In this document: piece after piece, positions 10,144 to 16,267 of the stretch
Layout: the number at the start of each line of letters is the position of its first letter
How positions within the stretch are numbered: the first letter of the stretch is position 1
Origin: Ramlibacter sp.
Lineage (GTDB): Bacteria; Pseudomonadota; Gammaproteobacteria; Burkholderiales; Burkholderiaceae_C
Length of the DNA stretch: 38,449 bases
Direction of reading: 5' to 3'
Assembly (NCBI RefSeq): GCF_013697775.1
Contig: NZ_JACCWG010000003.1
Location: 1-38,449 of the forward strand
Made by a program: the position numbers and the translations under genes
Notes under the pieces: generated by a model
Seen by the model: the letters and a program-made list of their open reading frames with translations, nothing else
Told to the model about the DNA's origin: nothing
Database searches by the model: none

Positions 10144-10889
10144 GCGCCGCGGCAAACCAGCCCTGGCCCTACCCGCGCTGGGTGGCGCACCGGGGCGCGG
10201 GCAGGCTCGCGCCCGAGAACACGCTGGCGGCCTTCCGGCTGGGCGCCCAGCACGGTTACCGCATGTTCGAGTGCGACGCCAAGCTGTCGGCCGACGGCGT
10301 GGTGTTCCTGATGCACGACGCGACGCTGGAACGCACGACCAGCGGCCACGGTGTCGGCGGCGAGCACGACTGGCGCGCGCTGTCGCAGCTGGACGCCGGC
10401 GGCTGGCATTCGCGCGCCCATGCCGGCGAGCCGCTGCCCACGCTGGAGAACACGGCGCGCTTTTGCATCGCCAACGCCTGCTTCCTCAATATCGAGATCA
10501 AGCCCACGCCGGGCACCGACGCCGTCACCGGCGAAACCGTCGCCCGCCATGCCGCGCGCCTGTGGGCCGGCCAGCCGGTGCCGCCGTTTCTCACCTCGTT
10601 CCGCGAAGACGCATTGGCCGCCGCGCGCGCCGTCCAGCCCGAGCTGCCCCGCGGGCTGCTGCTGGACACGCTGCCGCGCAACTGGCTGGACCGCGCGCGC
10701 GCGCTGGACTGCGCGGCGGTGGTGTTCAACCACGCCTTGTGGAACGCGGACACGGTGGCGCAAGCCAAGGCCGCCGGCCTGCGCTGCCTGAGCTACACCA
10801 TCAACGACGAATGGGCCGCCGAGCGGGTGCTCGCGCTCGGCACCGACGCCGTCATCACCGACCGCGTCGACCTGTTCGCGCCAGACTGA
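10140..10889 (+). CDS. ugpQ: UgpQ, glycerophosphodiester phosphodiesterase
   Basis: A 249-residue cytoplasmic enzyme (E. coli UgpQ 247) that cleaves glycerophosphodiesters into glycerol-3-phosphate and an alcohol after uptake by the Ugp transporter. GDPD signatures are visible: [18 protein letters not shown] near the N-terminus (catalytic His and Glu), [24 protein letters not shown] (metal-binding Glu/Asp and the second His), and NIEIKPT. The ATG at 10140 overlaps the ugpC stop as ATGA. It completes the ugpBAECQ operon and ends 12 bp before the convergent DUF3501 stop. Confidence 0.95.
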
Positions 10890-10901
10890 CGCGGCAGCGC
10901 A

Positions 10902-11507
10902 CTACTTCAGATCACCAGCGAGGGACGCCAGCGTCTCCGCCGCGATGGTCACATGCGCCGGGTAGTTGGTGTGGTCGCAGCCCAGCTTCACCGCGGCGCC
11001 GGCCTTCATGGCGCTGCACATCGCCGGCGTGAACTCGAAGCGCAGGAAATGCACCGCCGAGGTCTTCTCGTCGTTCTCGCGGTCCAGGTCCTCGTCGGCG
11101 ATGGCGTACACGCGCGCAAGGCCTTCCACCTCGGCGAACATGCGGTCTTCCACGCCGATCAGCCGGGCCAGCTCGCGCTTGCGCTCGTTGCCGTCCGGGT
11201 ACTCGATCAGCATGGTGGCCTTCCAGTTGCTGCCGTCCGGCACCAGCGGCGCATAGGACTCGACCTCCTGCTGGATGCCCTCTTCCTCGAAGATCTTCTC
11301 CACGCGCAGCATTTCCTGGATCTGGTAGCGCATGGTCAGCTCGCTTTCGAACTGCACCGTGATGTGCTCGCCCAGATGCACGCTGCGCAGCTTGCGGTGG
11401 GCGATGATGTCGCCCTTGTGCGCCTTGCGCCACTTGCTGTACGCCTCCAGCGTCATCAGGTTGTCGGCGGTGATGTTGCCGGTCAGCTGCATGTCATTCG
11501 ATGCCAT
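10902..11507 (-). CDS. DUF3501 family protein
   Basis: A 201-residue soluble protein without signal peptide or membrane span. I recognise the DUF3501 family from the opening NLMTLEAYSKWRKAHKGDIIAHRKLRSVHLGEHITVQFESELTMRYQIQEMLRVEKIF and the C-terminal phrase KLGCDHTNYPA. Of its two Cys, the one in the GCDH context is a candidate functional residue. The start at 11507 overlaps the end of the upstream Fe-S gene by 14 bp, with AAGG just upstream; a downstream ATG at 11492 is also possible. Family function is unknown. The overlap implies translational coupling with the Fe-S protein and, with rubrerythrin, a shared role. Confidence 0.88.
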   Translation of the reverse strand: MASNDMQLTGNITADNLMTLEAYSKWRKAHKGDIIAHRKLRSVHLGEHITVQFESELTMRYQIQEMLRVEKIFEEEGIQQEVESYAPLVPDGSNWKATMLIEYPDGNERKRELARLIGVEDRMFAEVEGLARVYAIADEDLDRENDEKTSAVHFLRFEFTPAMCSAMKAGAAVKLGCDHTNYPAHVTIAAETLASLAGDLK

Positions 11508-12846
11508 AGGCCTTGCGCACCAGCGTCAGCGGGTGCTCCAGTTGCGGCGCACCCAGCGCGTTGCGCTCGAAACCCTGCGCGATGTGGTGGCCGGCCAGCG
11601 CGCAGTCGGAGCTGATGTAGTCGGGCTGGCCGCCCGCGGGATGGTCGGCCATCTTCTTGACCAGCGGCTTGCCGATCTTCATGGCGGTTTCGTGCGTGGC
11701 CTTCTTCACGCCGTAGGTGCCGGCATGGCCGGAGCAGCGCTCGTTGGTGTGCACCGTGGTGCCGGGAATCATCTTCAGCAGCTCCTCGGTCTTCCTGCCG
11801 ATGTTCTGCACGCGCGAGTGGCAGGGCACGTGGTAGCTGACCTTGCCCAGCGGCTGCGGAAATTCGGTCTTCAGCAGCCCGTCGCGCCGGCGCGAGGTGA
11901 GGTACTCGAACGGGTCCCACATCGCCTTCTTCACCGCCTGCACCTCGGCGTCGCCGGGGTACATCAGCGGGATTTCCTGCTTGAACATCAGCGTGCAGCT
12001 GGGCACCGGCGACAGGATCGCGTAGCCGTCCTTCGCGTAGCGCGCCAGCATCGGCACGTTGGCGCGCTTGCTCTCGTCCACGGAGTCCAGGTCGCCCAGT
12101 TCCAGCTTGGGCATGCCGCAGCACTTTTCCTTCCCGACCAGCACGTAGGGAATGGCGTTGTGATCCAGCACCTTCAGCAGGTCCAGGCCGATGCCGGGCT
12201 CGTTGTAGTTCACGTAGCAGGTGGCGAAGATGGCGACCTTGCCGGGCGTGCGCTCGCCGTCGCGCACCGGGTGCTCGGTGCTGGCGGGCGCTGCACCGCG
12301 GAAGCGCCGCGTGGCCAGCGCCGGCAGCCAGGCGTTGCGGTCCACGTGCAGGGTTTTCTCCAGCGCGGCACGCATCGGCTTGGTGCCGTTCACCGCGTTG
12401 ACGGCCTGCGACACGATCGGGATGCCGGCGAACTGCCCGTGCACGTCGGTGGACGACAGCAGCTTCGCGCCGAAGTCCACGCCGCCCTGCTTGAACTTGA
12501 TGGCCTTGGCGCGCAGCATGGTGTGCGGGAAGTCCAGGTTCCATTCGTGCGGCGGAACGTAGGGGCACTTGGTCATGTAGCACAGGTCGCACAGGTAGCA
12601 CTGGTCGACGATCTTCCAGTAGTCCTTCTTGTCGACGCCGTCGACCTCGCCGGTCTTGCTCTCGTCGACCAGGTCGAACAGCGTCGGGAACGACGCGCAC
12701 AGGCTCACGCAGCGGCGGCAGCCGTGGCAGATGTCGAAGATGCGCTCCAGCTCCTTGAAGGTCGCTGCTTCGTCGTAGTACTCGGGGTTCTTCCAGTCGA
12801 TGGGATGGCGCGTGGGCGCTTCCAGACTGCCTTCGCGGGCGGCCAT
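11494..12846 (-). CDS. Heterodisulfide-reductase/GlpC-like Fe-S protein (two 4Fe-4S motifs, two CCG-type domains)
   Basis: A 450-residue soluble Fe-S protein. The first cluster motif is C40-x2-C43-x2-C46-x3-C50 (CHGCRRCVSLC). The second is C83-x2-C86-x2-C89-x4-C94-P (CYLCDLCYMTKCP), with one residue more than the standard CX2CX2CX3CP. Then come cysteine-rich domains of the HdrB/GlpC kind: CYVNYNEPG...EKCCGMP and VPCHSR...ERCSGHAGTYG. No flavin domain is present, so it needs an electron partner; candidates are rubrerythrin and DUF3501 encoded beside it. It starts at ATG 12846, 96 bp after rubrerythrin. It resembles GlpC but sits with neither glpA nor glpB, and the electron donor and acceptor are unknown. 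Confidence 0.9.
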   Translation of the reverse strand: MAAREGSLEAPTRHPIDWKNPEYYDEAATFKELERIFDICHGCRRCVSLCASFPTLFDLVDESKTGEVDGVDKKDYWKIVDQCYLCDLCYMTKCPYVPPHEWNLDFPHTMLRAKAIKFKQGGVDFGAKLLSSTDVHGQFAGIPIVSQAVNAVNGTKPMRAALEKTLHVDRNAWLPALATRRFRGAAPASTEHPVRDGERTPGKVAIFATCYVNYNEPGIGLDLLKVLDHNAIPYVLVGKEKCCGMPKLELGDLDSVDESKRANVPMLARYAKDGYAILSPVPSCTLMFKQEIPLMYPGDAEVQAVKKAMWDPFEYLTSRRRDGLLKTEFPQPLGKVSYHVPCHSRVQNIGRKTEELLKMIPGTTVHTNERCSGHAGTYGVKKATHETAMKIGKPLVKKMADHPAGGQPDYISSDCALAGHHIAQGFERNALGAPQLEHPLTLVRKAYGIE

Positions 12847-12874
12847 GTGTATGTTTGTTCCGGAAAGAAGAAAA

Positions 12875-12930
12875 GGCTGGGGTGAGGACGCGATGCCCTC
12901 ACCTCAACCCTCGCCCGGAGGGAGAGGGAG
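12875..12930. repeat. GC-rich dispersed palindromic repeat between rubrerythrin and the Fe-S gene
   Basis: GGTGAGG (12881-12887) pairs with CCTCACC (12897-12903), followed directly by a second block with CCCTCGCCCGGAGGGAGAGGG self-complementarity. The overall GGGGTGAGG...CCCTCACC..AACCCTC.CCC-GGAGGGAGAGGGAG pattern is one I recognise as a very common intergenic repeat in proteobacteria. It lies inside the transcript, so it can form a stem-loop in the rubrerythrin-Fe-S mRNA. There is no T-run. Confidence 0.6.
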
Positions 12931-12942
12931 AAAACGGCGAGC

Positions 12943-13365
12943 TCAGTCGGTCAGCTCGTTCAGGGCCTTCTGGTAGCGGTTGGCGTGCGAGCGCTCGGCC
13001 TTGGCCAGCGTCTCGAACCAGTCGGCGATCTCGTCGTGGCCTTCTTCGCGCGCCGTCTTGGCCATGCCCGGGTACATGTCGGTGTACTCGTGGGTCTCGC
13101 CAGCCACGGCGGCCTTCAGGTTGTCGCGGGTCGGGCCGATCGGCAGGCCGGTGGCCGGGTCGCCGCACTGCTCCAGCCACTCCAGGTGGCCGTGGGCATG
13201 GCCGGTTTCGCCTTCGGCGGTGGAACGGAACAGCGCCGCCACGTCGTTCTGGCCTTCCACGTCGGCCTTGTTTGCGAAGTACAGGTAGCGCCGGTTGGCC
13301 TGGGATTCGCCGGCAAAAGCGGCCTTCAGGTTTTCTTCGGTCTTGGAGCCTTTGAGAGCAGCCAT
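12943..13365 (-). CDS. Rubrerythrin without rubredoxin domain
   Basis: A 140-residue ferritin-like di-iron protein. The ligands are readable: E20 ([11 protein letters not shown]), E53-x2-H56 (GETGH), E90 and E93 (AGETHEY, the extra Glu of rubrerythrins) and E124-x2-H127 (AERSH). A C-terminal rubredoxin CXXC domain is absent, making this the short type, so reducing electrons for peroxide turnover must come from another protein; the Fe-S protein encoded next is the obvious candidate. The start at 13365 has GGAG 6-7 bp upstream (AAGGAGAAACTCG). It leads the rubrerythrin-Fe-S-DUF3501 operon and is preceded by an OxyR-like dyad. Confidence 0.95.
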   Translation of the reverse strand: MAALKGSKTEENLKAAFAGESQANRRYLYFANKADVEGQNDVAALFRSTAEGETGHAHGHLEWLEQCGDPATGLPIGPTRDNLKAAVAGETHEYTDMYPGMAKTAREEGHDEIADWFETLAKAERSHANRYQKALNELTD

Positions 13366-13417
13366 CGAGTTTCTCCTTGTGGGTGGATGAACGGGCGCGA
13401 GGCGCCCGGATTGGCCG

Positions 13418-13483
13418 AGCGTAGCCGCGAGCCGGGCACGCGTCTAATAGCGCGAGTCAATGCACCCCATTGTCATAGGCTAT
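13418..13483 (-). promoter_or_regulatory. Candidate OxyR/LysR-type box plus promoter of the rubrerythrin operon
   Basis: At 13447-13483 the sequence reads ATAG-N7-CAAT-N7-ATTG-N7-CTAT, four tetranucleotides with the exact 11-bp pitch and 37-bp length of OxyR boxes (consensus ATAG-N7-CTAT-N7-ATAG-N7-CTAT) and with dyad symmetry. On the minus strand the box abuts a -35 candidate TAGACG (13441-13446), then 17 bp, then -10 candidate TACGCT (13418-13423). Activation by a regulator contacting RNA polymerase at -35 is consistent with a peroxide-scavenging operon. The inner tetrads differ from the E. coli consensus, so the exact regulator is inference. Confidence 0.5.
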
Positions 13484-13545
13484 CAACATGGTCCAGTTGA
13501 TTGCCAAGCGGAAGCGCGCATTTTAGGCGCTGTTTGCGGGGCTGT

Positions 13546-13594
13546 TTGTGGCGCAGCAGAATTACGATACAGTAAACGCATTACGCATTGGTAA
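13546..13594 (+). promoter_or_regulatory. Promoter and tandem TTAC-N6-GTAA operators of the VOC/hydroxylase operon
   Basis: Two identical-format dyads, TTACGATACAGTAA (13562-13575) and TTACGCATTGGTAA (13581-13594), lie 19 bp apart centre to centre. A -35 candidate TTGTGG (13546-13551) and -10 candidate TACAGT (13569-13574) are separated by 17 bp, so the first dyad covers the -10 and the second the start of the transcript. This placement suits a dimeric repressor such as a MarR, TetR or GntR protein; none is encoded in the window. Confidence 0.5.
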
Positions 13595-13608
13595 ATCAGG
13601 AGATGCCC

Positions 13609-14226
13609 ATGGCCGCCGTTCTACAAGCAAGCAACGCCCTGCCCGCCCCGCCGCCCATCCACCAGCTGCACCACTTCGCCTACCGGGCCAAGGATGCGGA
13701 GGAGACCCGCCATTTCTACGAGGACATCCTGGGCCTGCCGCTCTACCACATCATCCAGAGCGACGTGGTGCCCAGCACCGGCGAATACTGCCCCTACACG
13801 CACTTCTTCTTCCGGCTGCAGGACGGCTCCTTCATCGCCTTCTTCGACCTGGGAGACGACCAGGCCAGCGAGCCTTCGCCCAACACGCCCAAGTGGGTCA
13901 ACCACATCTCGTTCCGTGTGGACTCCATCCAGGCGCTGCAGGACATGAAGGCCCGCCTGGAGGCCAACGGCGTCGAGGTGCTCGGCGTGACCGACCACCA
14001 CATCTTCCACAGCATCTATTTCTTCGACCCCAACGGCGTGCGGCTGGAGCTCACCGCGCAGCTGGCCGACGAGTTCCAGATGCTGCAGGAGAGCAAGACG
14101 GCGCATGCGCGGCTGAACGAATGGACGGCGCGCAAGGAGCAGTGGCGCCGCGAGCGCGCCGCCGGCAAGGCGAGCGAGGCGCTCAAGCCGCAGCGCAACG
14201 ACCGGCCCGAGTTCGCGGCCAAGTGA
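13609..14226 (+). CDS. VOC family protein (extradiol-dioxygenase/glyoxalase fold)
   Basis: A 205-residue vicinal-oxygen-chelate protein. The first beta-alpha module carries HQLHHFAYRAKDAEETRHFYEDILGLPL and the second WVNHISFRVDSIQALQDMKARLEANGV followed by HSIYFFDPNGVRLELTAQ. The candidate metal ligands are the His at LHHF, the His in NHISF and the Glu in RLELT, the usual VOC triad. A charged C-terminal tail of about 45 residues is added. The start at ATG 13609 has AGGAG 6 bp upstream; the earlier ATG 13603 overlaps the Shine-Dalgarno sequence. It precedes an FAD aromatic hydroxylase by 23 bp, so a ring-cleavage or related role is plausible but the substrate is unknown. Confidence 0.88.
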   Translation: MAAVLQASNALPAPPPIHQLHHFAYRAKDAEETRHFYEDILGLPLYHIIQSDVVPSTGEYCPYTHFFFRLQDGSFIAFFDLGDDQASEPSPNTPKWVNHISFRVDSIQALQDMKARLEANGVEVLGVTDHHIFHSIYFFDPNGVRLELTAQLADEFQMLQESKTAHARLNEWTARKEQWRRERAAGKASEALKPQRNDRPEFAAK

Positions 14227-14249
14227 CGGCAACCGAAAGGACAGCGCCC

Positions 14250-15977
14250 ATGACGGAGCGTTACGGCGGCACCGCCTTCACCAACGGCTACGAGTTCGCC
14301 CAGGGCGGCGGCTACACGCTGCCGGAGTACCCGTTCCGCGCACCGCCCGAGCTGGGCAGCGGCCACCCGGGCCATGCGCCGGTGGTGATCGTCGGCGGCG
14401 GCATCTCCGGGCTCACCCTGGCCTGCGCGCTGGCCGCCTACGGCGTGCCCGCCGTGCTGCTGGACGAGGACAACACGGTCGGCGTGAAAGGCGCGTCGTC
14501 GCGCGGCATCTGCTACACGCAGAAGTCGCTGGAAATTTTCCAGCGGCTGGGCATCTACGAAAAAATCGCCGCCAAGGGCACGCAGTGGAGCGTGGGCCGC
14601 ACCTTCGCCGGCGACGACGAGGTCTATTCCTTCGACCTGCGCGCGCAAAGCGGCTACAACCTGTCGGCCCAGCCGCCCTTCATCAACATCCAGCAGTTCT
14701 ATATCGAGGCCTTCCTGGTCGACCGCATCGGCGAACTCGGCCACGTGGACCTGCGCTGGTGCAGCCGCGTCACCGGCTTCCATCAGGACGATAGCGGTGC
14801 CATGTTGGACGTGAAGACGCCCGCCGGCGACTACCAGCTGCGCTGCGCGCACGTGATCGACGCCACCGGCTCGCACAGCCCGTTCCGCGAATGGGCCGGC
14901 GCGACGCTGACCTCCAAGCGCGGCGACGACCGCTGGTGCATCGCCGACGTGCGCTTCACCAAGCATCCGCCGGTGGAGCGCCACACCTGGGTGGAGGCGC
15001 CGTTCAACGAGAACCGCGCGGTCTGGCAGCACCTGATGGCCGACGACGTCTGGCGCATCGACTACCAGATGGCCCCCGACGCCGACCCGGCCTACGTGAG
15101 CCGCGAGGACGTGGTGCGCGAGCGCCTGGCGCGCCAGTTCGGCGACGACGTCGAGGTCGAGATCGTCTGGGTCGGGCCCTATGCCTACCGCAGCGAATGC
15201 ATCGACCGCATGCGCCATGGCCGCGTGTTCTTCATGGGCGACGCCGCCAAGATCGTCAGCCCGTTCGGCGCGCGCGGCGGCAACACCGGCATCGCCGACG
15301 CCGACAACCTGGCCTGGAAGCTGGCCGCCGCGCTGCAGGGCCGCGCGCCCGAGGCGCTGCTGGACAGCTACCACGACGAGCGCCACGAGGCGGCCCAGCA
15401 GAACGTGATGGTGACCAACCGCACCGCGCGCTTCCTGCGGCCCGCCACGCCGGCCGAGCAGCTGCTGCGCACCGCGGCGCTGAGCTTGGCGCGCCAGCAC
15501 GAATTCGCCCGCGGCCTGGTCAACACGGGCCGCATGGCGGTGGCCAATCCGTACACCCGCTCGCCGGTGTGCGAGAGCGCCACCGGCGGCCTGTCGGTGC
15601 AGAACGTGGAATTCCAGTGGGCCGACGGCTCCACCGGCGGCGTCACCGACCTGCTGCTCTGGGCCGGCGGCGACCTGCTGGTGCTGCTGTTCGGCGAGGC
15701 CGCGCCCGCGGACCTGCGGCGCCTGCGCGCCCTGGGCGAGACCGCGCCGGTGCGCTGCGTGCAGGTGCTGCGCCCGGGCGAACGGGCCGGCGCCACCGAG
15801 CACGTGCGCGATGCGCGCGGGCACCTCGAAGGCGCCTGCCACCTGGACGGCGGCGCCTGGGCACTGGTGCGCCCCGACGCCTACGTGGCGGCCACCGGCG
15901 CGCGCGTGGACGCGGCGCTGGTGCATGCCATCGGCCGCGCGCTGGGCGCCGCACTGCTGCAGGAGGAAGCCGCATGA
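14250..15977 (+). CDS. FAD-dependent aromatic monooxygenase (PheA/TfdB, 3-(3-hydroxyphenyl)propionate hydroxylase-like)
   Basis: A 575-residue flavoprotein hydroxylase. The dinucleotide-binding motif VVIVGGGISGLTLACALAAYG begins around residue 44, after an N-terminal extension of about 40 residues. The second FAD motif is FFMGDAAKIVSPFGARGGNTGIADADNLAWKLA (GD motif), and the middle has the ribose-binding and DG-type segment HVIDATGSHSPFREWAG. The C-terminal 150 residues resemble the thioredoxin-like domain of phenol hydroxylases. It starts at ATG 14250; the track's 809-residue frame is extended through the VOC gene. It overlaps the DUF2783 gene by four bases. Neighbours suggest hydroxylation followed by VOC chemistry on an aromatic compound. 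Confidence 0.88.
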   Translation: MTERYGGTAFTNGYEFAQGGGYTLPEYPFRAPPELGSGHPGHAPVVIVGGGISGLTLACALAAYGVPAVLLDEDNTVGVKGASSRGICYTQKSLEIFQRLGIYEKIAAKGTQWSVGRTFAGDDEVYSFDLRAQSGYNLSAQPPFINIQQFYIEAFLVDRIGELGHVDLRWCSRVTGFHQDDSGAMLDVKTPAGDYQLRCAHVIDATGSHSPFREWAGATLTSKRGDDRWCIADVRFTKHPPVERHTWVEAPFNENRAVWQHLMADDVWRIDYQMAPDADPAYVSREDVVRERLARQFGDDVEVEIVWVGPYAYRSECIDRMRHGRVFFMGDAAKIVSPFGARGGNTGIADADNLAWKLAAALQGRAPEALLDSYHDERHEAAQQNVMVTNRTARFLRPATPAEQLLRTAALSLARQHEFARGLVNTGRMAVANPYTRSPVCESATGGLSVQNVEFQWADGSTGGVTDLLLWAGGDLLVLLFGEAAPADLRRLRALGETAPVRCVQVLRPGERAGATEHVRDARGHLEGACHLDGGAWALVRPDAYVAATGARVDAALVHAIGRALGAALLQEEAA

Positions 15978-16168
15978 GCATGAACACATCCAACAACTTC
16001 GAGGACGGCGACGCCTTCTACGAGCAGCTGCTGGACGCGCACCGGGGCCTGGACGCCGACCAGTCGGCCCTGCTGAACGCCCGCCTGGTTCTGCTGCTGG
16101 CCAACCAGGTGGGCGATGCGCGCGTGCTGCGCGACTGCGTAGAGGCCGCGCGCAACCTGCCGGCCTGA
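15974..16168 (+). CDS. Small DUF2783 family protein
   Basis: A 64-residue acidic, helical protein (DGDAFYEQLLDAHRGLDADQ; LLANQVGDARVLRDCVEAAR). Its ATG overlaps the hydroxylase stop codon as ATGA, with AGGAGGAAGC just upstream as a strong Shine-Dalgarno sequence. It is below the size of the separate ORF-track entries and appears there only as the tail of a shadow ORF. I associate this family with small proteins encoded after FAD hydroxylases in Burkholderiales. Function is unknown; an accessory or stabilising subunit of the hydroxylase is the simplest idea. Confidence 0.82.
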   Translation: MSMNTSNNFEDGDAFYEQLLDAHRGLDADQSALLNARLVLLLANQVGDARVLRDCVEAARNLPA

Positions 16169-16169
16169 G

Positions 16170-16190
16170 GCAGCCGGTAGAATCGGCTGC
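16170..16190 (+). promoter_or_regulatory. valS promoter -10 inside a 7-bp dyad
   Basis: TAGAAT at 16178-16183 is a good -10 element, placed 3' of the DUF2783 stop. It is flanked by GCAGCCG (16170-16176) and CGGCTGC (16184-16190), perfect inverted arms around the 7-nt GTAGAAT centre. No convincing -35 is visible 16-18 bp upstream. The arrangement would start the transcript near 16190 and leave a leader of about 78 nt. Confidence 0.45.
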
Positions 16191-16225
16191 TTCCCGACCG
16201 GCCCTCTTCCCTCGATTTCCCCCTC

Positions 16226-16246
16226 GACGGCACCCACGGGTGCCGT
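16226..16246 (+). promoter_or_regulatory. Stable hairpin in the valS leader
   Basis: GACGGCACCC (16226-16235) and GGGTGCCGTC (16238-16247 region, ending at 16246-16247) are perfect inverted arms with almost no loop; in RNA this gives about nine pairs and a CACG-type loop. It is followed by TTGCATTT and a second small dyad TTGCA/TGCAA that reaches the start codon region, where no Shine-Dalgarno sequence is evident. This could attenuate or control valS, or be an incidental repeat. Confidence 0.5.
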
Positions 16247-16267
16247 CTTGCATTTCAGCTGCAAACC

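Noticed and set aside
13447-13483. The dyad as the operator of the VOC/hydroxylase operon instead of rubrerythrin
   Set aside because: It abuts a minus-strand -35 candidate and lies over 60 bp upstream of the plus-strand promoter candidate; the VOC side has its own dyads. Not fully excluded.
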